This document shows, piece by piece, positions 1 to 9,178 of a stretch of 64,000 bases of DNA. Source of the stretch: DATJPW01 sp963752855 (lineage in GTDB: Bacteria > Desulfobacterota > Desulfomonilia > Desulfomonilales > Desulfomonilaceae); assembly GCA_963752855.1 (NCBI GenBank), contig CAVVZX010000052.1:146809-210808 (forward strand), in the 5' to 3' direction. The translations under genes were made by a program, and so were the position numbers. The notes below the pieces were generated by a model, which was given only the letters and a program-made list of their open reading frames with translations, searched no databases and had not been told where the DNA came from. How positions within the stretch are numbered: position 1 is the first letter of the stretch; every line of letters begins with the position of its first letter.

Positions 1-1807
1 ATATTATCGTCACGCGGCAACCCTCGATTTTTTTGGTCGCAGAGTGCTTGCCAGAGCGCGGCTATTTCTGAGGCCGAAGGTCGCGACCGCATCTGAAGAG
101 AAAAGACTGAAACTCAACGACGCATTCTATGTTGGGGCCGGCGGAATCAACCATCACGATCCCGATAATTTCGGGACTGATTGGAAAGAAATGCTCTGCG
201 CGTTCCACAAGATTGCAGAGACTGGATGCGACCTGGACATACGTTTGGTCGATATGGTTCGGAATCGACTCGATTCCAGGCAAGGCAATCCGCTGGACGA
301 ACCGGCTGCGAATGAACTTTTTCTCGATATCTTTCGATTCAAAGGCTCAGTGTCAAGAGCGTTGAACTCCATGATGAAGACCGGAATCCTCGAGCGATGC
401 ATTGTCGAATTTTCCGGAGTGCGGTTTTTGCCTCGCCACGATCTTTATCACCAGTACACTGTTGACCTTCATACTATGAGAGTTTTGGATCATATCGATG
501 CCATAGCCCGTCCTGACAACAATCGCGAAGACACACTTTTGCAGACTATCTTTTCCTCTTTGGAAAATTCCGAAGTACTTTATCTTGCGGGCCTTTTTCA
601 CGATATCGGAAAGGGGCAGGGACCCGGTCACGAAATAAGAGGAGAAATGGTGGCAAGAGGTGTTCTGAACAAATTAGGACTGCCGCCTGAACACGTGGAC
701 GAGGTGTGTTTCTTGATCCGCAATCATCTGGCCATGAATCATCTCGCATTCAAGAAAGATCTCCACGATGTGGCTTTGGTGGGCCGATTTGCAGAAACAG
801 TTATGTCCAAGCGGCGTTTGGACATGCTCTTGTTACTTACCTGCGCTGATTTGAGAGGCGTAGGACCGACTGCCTTCAATTCATGGAGGCACCTGTTGCT
901 GGAAGAACTTTACTACAGGACTCTGGATGTGATCCAAGGCGAAGGATTGGAGGGGGAAGATCTAAACGCCTGGATAAGAGAAATTAAGGCTACCATATGG
1001 GAACTTGTGCCTGTCGAGCACAGGGGGCAACAACTTCAGCAGTACCTCTCTTCTTCCCAATCACGTTATTTCCTGGATTTTTATCCGGAAGTGATCGCCG
1101 AACACTTCATGGATATACGGACTCATTTGTTGCGCAAAGGCCAAGAGTCTCTCGGGCCGAGCGACGTCATAGCAAGAAAAACAGATCACCGCGGCCCCGG
1201 ATATAGTTCCATCACCCTTATCACACGTGACAGATCCGGACTGTTTTTCAGAATCGCAGGCACTCTGTCCGCGAATCGGATCAATATCTTGAGCGCGTGG
1301 AGCCATTCCATAGGCGATCTTGCGGTAGGGACTTTTCACGTGAATGACATTCCGGAAGGTCCGCTGGATGATCCGGTGCGTTGGGAAAGATTTCGGGCCG
1401 ATTTTGAAAAAGTCTTACGCGAAGAAGCCGACGTGGATCAACTGGTTGCCGCAAGACGGGCTTCACGAGGACCTTTTCAAAGCACGCTGCTGCCTCACCT
1501 CCCTGTCAAGATTGAGATAGACAACGCGGCCTCTGATAGAGCAACTATTGTAGAGGTTTACGCTAATGATAGGCCGGGTCTACTCTATGACATTTCTCAT
1601 AAACTTACAGCCTTGGAGCTGGATATAGTTTTGACAAAGATCACTACTGAAGTGGATCAGGCGGCTGACATTTTTTATGTCCAAGATAAACAGGGGAACA
1701 AGATCATCGATTTCAATCGGCTTGATGAAATAAAAACCGCTCTCCACGATCACCTCGTTGCAATGGAAGAAGAACATTTTTCGGTCCGAAAAGAGGCCGT
1801 CCTCTAA
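1..1807 (+). CDS. glnD: [protein-PII] uridylyltransferase / uridylyl-removing enzyme, 5' truncated by window edge
   Basis: GlnD adds UMP to and removes it from PII proteins in response to glutamine, setting glutamine synthetase activity. The frame is open from base 2, reading YYRHA then a GTG at 44 that is not the true start, so the nucleotidyltransferase domain lies outside the window. Visible are the helical linker, the HD domain (LFHDIGKG, then GHE) and two C-terminal ACT domains beginning near YSSITLITRDRSG and ATIVEVYANDRPG, the usual glutamine-sensing pair. The 3' end overlaps or abuts xerD. No frameshift seen. Very sure of family. Confidence 0.95.
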   Translation, partial: YYRHAATLDFFGRRVLARARLFLRPKVATASEEKRLKLNDAFYVGAGGINHHDPDNFGTDWKEMLCAFHKIAETGCDLDIRLVDMVRNRLDSRQGNPLDEPAANELFLDIFRFKGSVSRALNSMMKTGILERCIVEFSGVRFLPRHDLYHQYTVDLHTMRVLDHIDAIARPDNNREDTLLQTIFSSLENSEVLYLAGLFHDIGKGQGPGHEIRGEMVARGVLNKLGLPPEHVDEVCFLIRNHLAMNHLAFKKDLHDVALVGRFAETVMSKRRLDMLLLLTCADLRGVGPTAFNSWRHLLLEELYYRTLDVIQGEGLEGEDLNAWIREIKATIWELVPVEHRGQQLQQYLSSSQSRYFLDFYPEVIAEHFMDIRTHLLRKGQESLGPSDVIARKTDHRGPGYSSITLITRDRSGLFFRIAGTLSANRINILSAWSHSIGDLAVGTFHVNDIPEGPLDDPVRWERFRADFEKVLREEADVDQLVAARRASRGPFQSTLLPHLPVKIEIDNAASDRATIVEVYANDRPGLLYDISHKLTALELDIVLTKITTEVDQAADIFYVQDKQGNKIIDFNRLDEIKTALHDHLVAMEEEHFSVRKEAVL

Positions 1808-1829
1808 AATTTCAAAGGGCAAGTTACTC

Positions 1830-2765
1830 TTGAAAAGAGCTGAGACCGCTAATGTAAGCAACCCGGGATCGTCCGAAATTGACCTGGCTGTCTCAGGCTT
1901 TTTGGATCATTTGATTGTTCACGAGGGACTCGCTTTTTTGACCGTGCAGGCATACTCGGCCGACATGAAGGGTTTAACCGGCTTCCTGCATGACAGGAAC
2001 ATTAGGAATACAAGAGAGATCCAACGAGAAGACATTCTCGTCTTTTTGGGAATGCTGGATAGACAAGGCCTGAGCCCCAGGACAAGGGCCAGGAAACTAT
2101 CTTGCATCAAAGGTTTTTTCCGGTTCCTGACCGAATCCGGTCAAATCGTAGAGAATCCGTCGGAACGGCTCGAGGCGCCAAGGTTACCCCGAAGAATTCC
2201 ACATCACTTAGAATCTGAAGAGGTTGACCGTCTACTTGCAGCAGCTAAAACTGATTCCCTCGAAGGGAAACGTGATTACGCTATGTTGGAGCTGGTCTAC
2301 GCTACAGGCCTCCGAGTTTCGGAAATTGTGGGACTGGAACTCTCTCGGATAGATCTCGAGGTAGGATGTGTAACGGTTATGGGTAAAGGGTCTCGTGAGC
2401 GCGTTGTGCCTATGGGGATTCCTGCCTCCGCGGCCCTCGCGCGCTACTTGGAAACTGCTCGGCCCAGCCTGGCTCGTTTCAAGCGCTCGGAATCTCTCTT
2501 TTTGACAAGACGCGGCAAGGCCATGACGCGCCAAGCATTTTGGAAAATAGTCAAAAAGACCGCATTGGCCGCGGGGATTAACAAAGAGATCTCGCCGCAC
2601 ACATTACGGCATTCCTTCGCGACTCACCTTGTTCAGAATGACGCGGACCTGAGATCGGTGCAACTCATGCTGGGGCATTCGGACATCGCTACGACGGAGA
2701 TTTACACTCACATAGCGCAGCATCGGCTGAAACAGGTCCACAGCTCGTTTCACCCGCGTGCATAG
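1830..2765 (+). CDS. xerD: tyrosine recombinase XerD/XerC
   Basis: Site-specific recombinase that with its partner resolves chromosome dimers at dif. It has an N-terminal SAM-like core-binding domain and a C-terminal catalytic domain with the complete R-K-H-R-H-Y set: GLRVSE, VMGKGSRERVVP, HTLRHSFATH and LGHSDIATTEIYTH. The open frame reaches back to an ATG at 1758 inside glnD. I prefer the TTG at 1830, which has an AGGGCAAG stretch upstream and gives 311 residues, close to the roughly 300 usual for the family. XerD is favoured over XerC by the LGHSD..TT.IYTH box, but this is not decisive. Probably cotranscribed with glnD. Confidence 0.88.
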   Translation: MKRAETANVSNPGSSEIDLAVSGFLDHLIVHEGLAFLTVQAYSADMKGLTGFLHDRNIRNTREIQREDILVFLGMLDRQGLSPRTRARKLSCIKGFFRFLTESGQIVENPSERLEAPRLPRRIPHHLESEEVDRLLAAAKTDSLEGKRDYAMLELVYATGLRVSEIVGLELSRIDLEVGCVTVMGKGSRERVVPMGIPASAALARYLETARPSLARFKRSESLFLTRRGKAMTRQAFWKIVKKTALAAGINKEISPHTLRHSFATHLVQNDADLRSVQLMLGHSDIATTEIYTHIAQHRLKQVHSSFHPRA

Positions 2766-2910
2766 CCGCTCGCTTATTCGTTATAATGGCAATACCCAAC
2801 AAATCAGGATATATTCTCCATATATCGTCTATAGGTCGTGACATTTAGCCGGGTCCGGCCTTGTGATATCTAATTTTGGCTACTATTTGCCGTCAGTTAT
2901 GGAGTCCAAA

Positions 2911-3726
2911 ATGGGAAATGAAGCCTCTCAGTCTTTGACCGAACGGGAATTGGGGACTTTAAAGGAGTTTGTGGAAAACACGCTCCGAAAAAGCGGAATG
3001 CTGCTGATGGAGATCTTCGGCAAAGGTGATAGAAAGCTTAGGTTTGACGAACGGCTGGTGACAGAAGCCGACAATGCCGCCTGGGAACTTATTTCGTCTA
3101 AGATCAAGGGTAGTTTTGAGGACCACGGCTTCCTCCGGGAACTTGACGCAGATCAGATCGGTAGAGAAGATTGCCCAAGATTCTTGTGGATCATCGACAC
3201 GCTGGATGGGGCCGCGTCATTTCAGGCAGGTATGCCGGTTTGGGGAATAAGCGCAGCGCTCTTTGAGAAGTTCTGGCCGGTTCTTGGCTTCCTGTATTTG
3301 CCCGTGACCGGCGAGCTATATTCTGCTTACGCGGCCAGACAGGCCCTGCTGAATGATAAGCCCATAACGGTCAGAGATGAATATAACATCGACAATGAAA
3401 GCTTGGCCCTGGTCTACTCGCGGTTCCATCAGGATTTCAGTAGCACTTTCCCCGGTAAAATTCGTAACTTCGGCTCTTCGGCGGGACATATGGCTTATGT
3501 AGCGCGAGGGGCCGCAGACGTTTGTTTCATGAAGAAGGTTAACGTGCAGGATCTCGCCGCCGGTAGCATTATTTTGGAAGCAGCGGGTGGAGAAATAACC
3601 TATTTCGATGGTCGGCCGTTCCATGTGGGTGAATACTTGGATGGAAAACAGGTCGAAGGTCCGCTGATCGCTTCGCCTAAAGGCTCATGGGAATCCTTTA
3701 TCAAATATTTCAGCCGAGTTTCGTAG
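2911..3726 (+). CDS. inositol monophosphatase family protein
   Basis: Mg-dependent phosphatase of the inositol monophosphatase / CysQ / FBPase superfamily, about 271 residues. The metal-binding motif appears as WIIDTLDGAASF (family form DPLDGT), and the second motif as VQDLAAG..ILEAAGG near the C-terminus, where the usual W before D is replaced by Q. The Glu pair before motif 1 is reduced to RELD. The substrate cannot be told from sequence: inositol phosphate, PAP or a sugar phosphate are all possible. ATG 2911 is chosen because GGAG lies six bases upstream. Earlier in-frame starts exist at 2863 and 2899. Confidence 0.8.
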   Translation: MGNEASQSLTERELGTLKEFVENTLRKSGMLLMEIFGKGDRKLRFDERLVTEADNAAWELISSKIKGSFEDHGFLRELDADQIGREDCPRFLWIIDTLDGAASFQAGMPVWGISAALFEKFWPVLGFLYLPVTGELYSAYAARQALLNDKPITVRDEYNIDNESLALVYSRFHQDFSSTFPGKIRNFGSSAGHMAYVARGAADVCFMKKVNVQDLAAGSIILEAAGGEITYFDGRPFHVGEYLDGKQVEGPLIASPKGSWESFIKYFSRVS

Positions 3727-3755
3727 TCAGGCAGCGGCTTGAACAACCTAAATCA

Positions 3756-4989
3756 ATGGCAGAGTATTGGAATATAGACGGGGGCATGATTGATGTCGAC
3801 ACGGTTAGACAGCTTTTCGACATACTTCATCCTGTGCTGAACGAGCGGGATAGACGACTGGTCGTGGCGGCGGGGGCCATGGCCATAGGATATGGGGGAG
3901 TATCGGAAATTTCTCGTGCAACCTCAGTATGCCGTGAGACCATTGCCAACGGTGTGAAGGAGTTGAGGGAGCCACGGGTACTCCAGAAGGCCGCGTTCGG
4001 AGGAAGGGAGGAGGCCGTAAGAAAACCGTTCTTTGGGACCCCACTCTCAGGTCGGACCTGGAAACGCTCATAGACCCAGTTACTCGAGGTGATCCGGAAT
4101 CCCCGTTGAGGTGGACGTGCAAGAGTGTGCGAAAGCTGGCGTCCGAGCTCAGAGCGATGGGCCACAGAACGAGCCATCGCATGGTAGCGGAACTTCTGCA
4201 CGAAATGCACTACAGCCTTCAGGCAAACCGCAAGACTATTGAAGGCAGCAAGCACCCAGATCGCAATGCGCAGTTTGAGCATATCAGTGACAAGGTTCAA
4301 GAATATCTGTCAAGTCACCAGCCCGCCATATCAGTGGACACGAAGAAGAAGGAGTTGGTGGGCAATTTCAAGAATGGCGGTCGGGAACTTCGTCCCCAAG
4401 GTGATCCCTAGGTAAGTACTTGTTCACGACTTCATTATACGCGAACTTGGAAAGTAGCTCCTTACGGGGTCTACGACATGGGGGAAAATTAGGGATGGGT
4501 GAGCGTTGGGACCGATCACGACACCGCTGCTTTCGCTGTCGAAACAATACGGAGATGGTGGTATTCTATGGGTCAGAAGACCTATCCCAATGCCAAGAGG
4601 CTCCTTATCACCGCCGACTCTGGCGGTAGCGATGGGCCAGGGTGCGACTCTGGAAATTGGAGCTGCAAAGCCTCGCAAACGACACAGGGATGGGAATTTC
4701 AGTCTGTCATTTTCCGCCGGGAACCAGCAAATGGAACAAGATTGAGCATCGACTGTTTTCATTCATAACCCAAAACTGGCGCGGAAAACCGCTCATAAGC
4801 CACGAAGTCATTATCAACTTGATAGCTTCAACCCGCACCAAGACCGGCCTCACGGTCCGTTGCGAACTGGACAACGCCTCATATCCCAAGGGGATCAAAG
4901 TATCGGATAAAGAGCTAGCCCAAATCAATATTGCGAGGAACGATTTCCACGGAGAGTGGAACTACACCATCCGGCCGAGAAGCCCGTAA
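3756..4989 (+). pseudogene. ISAzo13-family transposase, degenerate
   Basis: The sequence reads as one ISAzo13 (Rhodopirellula-type DDE) transposase spread over several frames. The N-terminus starts at ATG 3756 (MAEYWNIDG) and shifts near 4010. The second block has LRWTCKSVRKLA and VDTKKKELVGNFKNGGRE. It is broken near 4400 and again by a TAG near 4492, then a third block carries WVSVGTDHDTAAFAVE and RRLLITADSGGS-type residues. The last block, after another shift near 4640, has CHFPPGTSKWNKIEHRLF and ends NYTIRP. At least three shifts plus a stop mean it cannot make an active enzyme. Unlike the single-shift genes nearby, this is real decay. Confidence 0.88.
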
Positions 4990-5058
4990 CGTGTAATGGT
5001 TATTTCGTGACGAATGCTAACGCCTGAGTTACGCGGAGGAGAGTGTCCATGCTCTACA

Positions 5059-5143
5059 TGTCATTGCGAGCGGAGCAAAGCAGTCTCCATGCTTTGGGGA
5101 TTGCTTCGCTCCGCTGCAGCGGGATTCACTCCTCGCAATGACA
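5059..5143. repeat. palindromic intergenic repeat
   Basis: An imperfect 85-base palindrome. The outer arms TGTCATTGCGAG (5059-5070) and CTCGCAATGACA (5132-5143) match over 12 of 12 bases, and inner arms CGGAGCAAAGCA / TGCTTCGCTCCG nearly match. It has the look of a REP/MITE-type dispersed repeat. A weaker relative lies at 16354-16427. It sits between the dead ISAzo13 gene and the hrcA promoter. Confidence 0.75.
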
Positions 5144-5192
5144 GAGCCGTGCCCCGCGCAATTGAATGATTACAAATACCTGTGGCTTTCAC

Positions 5193-5221
5193 TTGACGCA
5201 GGACACTCGTGTGGCTAATCT
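5193..5221 (+). promoter_or_regulatory. sigma-70-type promoter for hrcA
   Basis: TTGACG (5193-5198), a 17-base spacer and TAATCT (5216-5221), placing transcription start near 5228, about 42 bases before the hrcA ATG. No CIRCE inverted repeat (TTAGCACTC-N9-GAGTGCTAA) is visible around it. Confidence 0.6.
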
Positions 5222-5269
5222 ATCTTCTGCGAAATCAGGAGCACCGGCATTATCCGAGGACAAAATCTG

Positions 5270-6316
5270 ATGAATCTGTCGGAAAAACGATACGAGAAGA
5301 TCTTGCAGATGATAATCGCCGAATATATAGCCACCGGCGAACCCGTAGGGTCCCGCACGATTTCGAAGAAGTCCGATATAGGTTTGTCTGCCGCTTCCAT
5401 TAGAAACGTTATGAGCGACCTCACGGATTCCGGTTATATCATGCAGCCGCATGTAAGCGCGGGCAGAGTCCCCACTGATCTCGGTTACCGGTTTTACGTG
5501 GATAACACAGTTGGGCCCGGGCGGCTTAACGTCAAAGAGCAAGCTGCTATCGAATCAATGTTGAGTTCTGCGGTAGCTGATTTGCGGGACCTGCTGCGCC
5601 GGTCTTCCTGGATCCTCGCCGGCTTATCCAAACAGGCCGGAGTCGTGGCCGCGGCCGCGGTTGTAGAACAGACATTCAAGACTATTGAATTCATAAAGGT
5701 GGCTGAGGACCGCATTCTTGTGGTGCTGGTCTCAACCAGTGGTTTGGTCCAAAACAGGCTTATATACGACGAAGAAAATATCAAGCAGGAAACCCTCGAA
5801 AGCTACAGCCGCATGCTCAACGACATGCTCAAGGACCTGGACTTGCGGCAGGCGAGAGAGCGTATTGATGATGAGCTGAAAAAGGAAAAAACACTGGTGG
5901 ACGTTGTGCTGGCCAAGGTGTTGCGCTTCGGTCAGACCATACTGTCTGATGATCCGTCCCGTGAGCTGTTCATCGAGGGCCAGTCGAACATTTTGGATGA
6001 GCCGGAATTCGCCCAGATAGAAAGATTGCGGGCGCTGTTGACCACTTTCGAACAGAAGAGCAATCTGCTCAAAATCCTCGACAAAACCCTTGAAGCCCAA
6101 GGTGTTCAAATATTGATCGGGTCCGAACACGGCCTCGACAGCATCGAGTCCTGCTCCATAGTGGCCTATCCGATCCACGCGCAGAATATTCCGCTGGGTA
6201 GCATCGCGGTAATAGGACCTAAGCGGATGGATTACCAAAAGATAATTTCCGTCGTGGATACCACCGCTCTGATTTTAACCCGCATGCTCAAGAAACTTGT
6301 TGAAAGCGCCGTGTGA
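5270..6316 (+). CDS. hrcA: heat-inducible transcription repressor HrcA
   Basis: HrcA represses groESL and dnaK operons by binding CIRCE and is kept active by GroEL. The 348 residues start MNLSEKRYEKILQMII, the usual winged-helix N-terminus, with EYIATGEPVGSRTI and SAASIRNVMSDL..SGYI.QPH.SAGRVPTD.GYR, both family hallmarks. The rest is the GAF-like and dimerisation part. GAGGA lies ten bases before the ATG. Usually grpE-dnaK follow, but here the next gene is on the other strand, so hrcA is a single-gene unit under the promoter at 5193-5221. Confidence 0.95.
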   Translation: MNLSEKRYEKILQMIIAEYIATGEPVGSRTISKKSDIGLSAASIRNVMSDLTDSGYIMQPHVSAGRVPTDLGYRFYVDNTVGPGRLNVKEQAAIESMLSSAVADLRDLLRRSSWILAGLSKQAGVVAAAAVVEQTFKTIEFIKVAEDRILVVLVSTSGLVQNRLIYDEENIKQETLESYSRMLNDMLKDLDLRQARERIDDELKKEKTLVDVVLAKVLRFGQTILSDDPSRELFIEGQSNILDEPEFAQIERLRALLTTFEQKSNLLKILDKTLEAQGVQILIGSEHGLDSIESCSIVAYPIHAQNIPLGSIAVIGPKRMDYQKIISVVDTTALILTRMLKKLVESAV

Positions 6317-6331
6317 AAGAAGCGAGCGCGG

Positions 6332-6928
6332 TCACTCCGCCTGGATCTCCCGGAGACGCTCCCTGAAAAAATCAAGAGATTGAGCGCCTACAATTTTGTG
6401 CTTCCCATTGATTATGAACGTGGGAACCGCATTGATTCCCAACTGACGTCCCTCGCTATGGGCCTCATCCAAACGCGAAGCATAGCGGCCTTCTTGCAAA
6501 GCGACGCGAAGATCATCAGCGTCCAAGCCTTCTTCTTGGGCTAGTTCCAGGAGGACGTCGAGGTCCCCGATGTCACGGGTTTCCGTAAAGTAAGCCCGGA
6601 ATATACGACCGTGGAAAGAATCAAAACGCCCCGCGTCCCTGGCGTATTCGCTTGCTTCCAAAGACATGCGGGAGTTGGACAGCCGAGACACCTCGCCAAA
6701 ATTCACACCTAATGAACCGTACGTGTGGTTAAGCCTTTCCCAGAATCTTTTCACATTCATCCCGGGGAATCTGTCCGAAAGCAGAGTTCCTGTTGATGGA
6801 GTTTCGGGATGAAGTTCATAGCTCACCCATTCATCCTTTATGGGAAATTCTTTTTTGAGCGCTTCGACAAGACCCTTGCCGACGTAGCAGAAAGGTCAGA
6901 TGAAGTCCGAAAAAATCCTTATATTCAT
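6332..6928 (-). CDS. FrnE/DsbA-family thioredoxin-fold oxidoreductase, probable selenoprotein (Sec11)
   Basis: A DsbA-superfamily protein of the FrnE type, with 198 residues if TGA is read through. From ATG 6928 the frame reads MNIRIFSDFI, then TGA at codon 11 (6898-6896), then PFCYVGKG. The TGA replaces the first Cys of the CPFC active site, giving UPFC. Everything after is a well-conserved FrnE body, with ELAQEEGLD, the cis-Pro motif NAVPTFII and KIVGAQS near the end. A hairpin with GGU loop begins 13 nt after the TGA and fits a bacterial SECIS. GGAGG lies 11 bases before the ATG. There is no signal peptide, so it is likely a cytoplasmic thiol-redox enzyme. The alternative is a nonsense mutation in a Cys codon, with translation from a GTG near 6826. 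Confidence 0.85.
6864..6882 (-). promoter_or_regulatory. candidate bacterial SECIS hairpin
   Basis: Read on the minus strand: TCGGCAAG (6882-6875), loop GGT (6874-6872), CTTGTCGA (6871-6864). This is an 8-bp stem with one G-U pair and a three-base GGU loop. The stem starts 13 nt and the loop 21 nt after the in-frame TGA, within the spacing known for bSECIS elements, whose apical loops carry a G and often GU for SelB binding. Confidence 0.75.
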
Positions 6929-7075
6929 ATCTTGGGATGCCTCCATAAATGGTCTCGCAACTGGAATGCTGTTTATAAGACGTTGTGAAATATTGAACGA
7001 TTCTTTTTTAGCCTGACTTTGAGCATTCTAGATTTATCATCGCACAGTTTTGTCGTCGAGGGTGCCTTATTTTGT

Positions 7076-7104
7076 TTGACGGTTTATATACCGATTGGTA
7101 TACT
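7076..7104 (+). promoter_or_regulatory. promoter with built-in TetR-type operator
   Basis: TTGACG (7076-7081), 17-base spacer, TATACT (7099-7104), close to sigma-70 consensus. A palindrome TATACC-N4-GGTATA (7087-7102) fills the spacer and covers most of the -10 box, so a bound repressor would block RNA polymerase. It stands just upstream of the TetR-family gene, consistent with autorepression. A related site lies at 7725-7736. Confidence 0.65.
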
Positions 7105-7132
7105 TGGAACAATCTTACAACGCGGCCTTAAG

Positions 7133-7699
7133 ATGGACAATCGATCTAACATATTGCTGCACGCTCTGGAATTATTCTCAGCTCGTGGATACGACGCTGT
7201 GGGTGTCCAAGAAATCGTCGATGCCGCCGGCATTACAAAACCAACTCTTTACCATTACTTCGGAAGCAAGCTTGGATTGCTGAACGCTATTTGCGACGAA
7301 CATTTCTCAATTCTATACAAAGCCATCCAACAAGCGGCGGATTACCAACATAACGTGCCGCTGACTCTTAACCGGTTAGCGGCCGCATACTTTAGTTATG
7401 CGGATGACAACAAGGTTTTCTATCGAATGCTCTTGTCCGCTTGGTTCGCGCCGCCTGACAGCGATGCGTTCAAAGCGGTGTCTCGTTTGAACGAAAGACA
7501 GCAGCAGCTTTTGGAAAACCTATTTATTGAGGCCGCAAAAGATCATGGCAATATGAAAGGTCGTCATCAAGCCTATGCTGCGACTTTCTTGGGAATGGTC
7601 AATACTTATATCGGCTTGTCCTTAAATGGATATATCCAACTGAATAGAGAATTAACATACAAGGCCGTTCACCAGTTTATGCACGGTATTTTTTCTTGA
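7133..7699 (+). CDS. TetR/AcrR-family transcriptional regulator
   Basis: A one-component repressor of 188 residues. The N-terminal helix-turn-helix is typical: ILLHALELFSARGYDAVGVQEIVDAAG followed by ITKPTLYHYFGSKLGLL. The C-terminal ligand-binding half is helical and not assignable to a ligand. ATG 7133 is chosen because it gives the normal TetR length and lies about 20 bases after the predicted transcription start. The open frame upstream runs through the promoter. The GH13 gene follows 77 bases downstream with a matching operator, so a sugar-related signal is an inference from context only. Confidence 0.85.
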   Translation: MDNRSNILLHALELFSARGYDAVGVQEIVDAAGITKPTLYHYFGSKLGLLNAICDEHFSILYKAIQQAADYQHNVPLTLNRLAAAYFSYADDNKVFYRMLLSAWFAPPDSDAFKAVSRLNERQQQLLENLFIEAAKDHGNMKGRHQAYAATFLGMVNTYIGLSLNGYIQLNRELTYKAVHQFMHGIFS

Positions 7700-7724
7700 G
7701 GCTCTATTTTTTGGCTTCTGATTG

Positions 7725-7736
7725 TACCGAACGGTA
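7725..7736. promoter_or_regulatory. second TetR-type operator, upstream of GH13 gene
   Basis: TACCGAACGGTA, palindromic except for the central pair, sharing the TACCG half-site with the operator at 7087-7102. It lies about 40 bases before the GH13 start codon, where it could control expression of that gene. Confidence 0.5.
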
Positions 7737-7776
7737 TATCAGGAGACAGTCTTCTACGAATTTAGGAGGATTCGTC

Positions 7777-9152
7777 ATGACACATTGGGCTCACGATGCC
7801 GTCTTTTATCATATTTACCCCTTGGGCCTATGCGGAGCGCCAAAGCGCAACGATTTTTGCTCTCCCATGACCCCGCGTCTGGAGCAGCTATACGCATGGA
7901 TAGACCATCTGCTTTATTTGGGTGTCAATGCGGTGTGCCTGGGGCCTGTGTTCGAATCCACGTCTCACGGGTATGACACGGCGGACTACTACAAGGTCGA
8001 TCGCCGCTTAGGATCCAATGCCGTCTTATCGGAGCTGACGTCCGCAATGCATGAAAAAGGAATTCGCGTGGTACTCGACGCTGTATTGAACCACGTGGGG
8101 CGCGATTTCTGGGCTTTTCGTGATGTTCGGGAACATCAAGAGCGCTCGGTTTACCGTGACTGGTTTCAGGACCTTGATTTCGGAAAACGGAGCCCGTTTA
8201 ATGACCCGTTTACCTACGCGGGGTGGAATGGCCACTATGACCTGGTTAAACTGGATCTAGGCAATCCGGAGGTCAAAAGGCGCCTCTTCGAAGCCGTTGC
8301 TATGTGGATTAAAGAGTTCAACCTTGACGGTTTCCGATTAGACGCGGCGAATTTTATGGACATTGCCTTTTTGAAAGAGCTTGGCGCTTTTTGCCGGAAA
8401 CTGCGACCCGATTTTTGGTTGATGGGCGAAGTTGTCGGTGGGGATTATCGAAAATGGGCCAATGCGGAAACCCTGGATTCAGTCACCAACTACGAGTGCT
8501 ACAAAGGACTGTATTCAAGTCATGTGGACCGCAATTATTTTGAAATCGCATACGCCTTCAATCGCCAATTTGGCGATGATGGACTCTACTGCAACGTCCC
8601 TTTGTATAATTTCGCCGACAATCATGATGTCAATCGCGTTGCCAGTCTCCTTGAGAATCCGGCGCATTTGCACACGTTATATTGCCTACTTTTCACAATG
8701 CCAGGCGTTCCGTCGATCTATTACGGCTCTGAATGGGGAATTCATGGTAAAAGGAGCAGCAGAGACGACACTGCCCTGCGCCCGCGCCTCGAAATTGGGA
8801 CCGCTTCACAAACCGCTCCGCATCCCGAGCTGAGTAAAACCATCGCGCGGCTGGCGCAAATTCGTCACGGTTTCTCAAGCGCTCAGACACGGGAATTATC
8901 AGCAACTGTTTGTCAGTCATGAACAATTCGCTTTTGCCAGACAGACTCCGGAGGAATGTGTGGTCGTGGTGGTCAATTCTTCCAACAAGCCGGTTTCTTT
9001 AGACTTGAATATTCCGTTCGGCGGCGGTCGATTGGTGGACTTGCTCAATACCGGGCGAAGAATTCCGAGTGTTCGACGGACGTGCGAAAATTGATCCGGT
9101 CTGGCCCTGTTGGGCCAGAATAATGAAACTCGACAGGCCCTCAAGTCCATGA
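7777..9152 (+). CDS. GH13 alpha-amylase-family glycosidase (neopullulanase/cyclomaltodextrinase-like), two 3' frameshifts
   Basis: Alpha-glucan-acting (beta/alpha)8-barrel enzyme without signal peptide. The catalytic set is complete: nucleophile Asp in LDGFRLDAAN, acid/base Glu in MGEVVGG, and transition-state Asp in FADNHDVNRV. Region I is DAVLNHVG. AGGAGGA precedes ATG 7777. The first frame stops at 8922. The C-terminal beta domain continues in a second frame (LFVSHEQFAFARQTPEE, VVVVNSSNKPVSLDLN) and, after another shift near 9055, in a third (EEFRVFDGRAKIDPVW) to 9152. Either two single-base errors or a recent loss of the C-terminal domain. The catalytic part is intact. Confidence 0.82.
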
Positions 9153-9178
9153 AGAAATGAAAGGCCGACGGCATGTTA

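Noticed and set aside
5144..5269. CIRCE operator before hrcA
   Set aside because: The nine-base arms TTAGCACTC and GAGTGCTAA are not present. Only an ordinary promoter is seen.
6332..6826. A shorter DsbA-like gene starting at a GTG near 6826
   Set aside because: This drops the conserved N-terminal beta strand and the active site. The in-frame TGA with SECIS-like hairpin is a better explanation.
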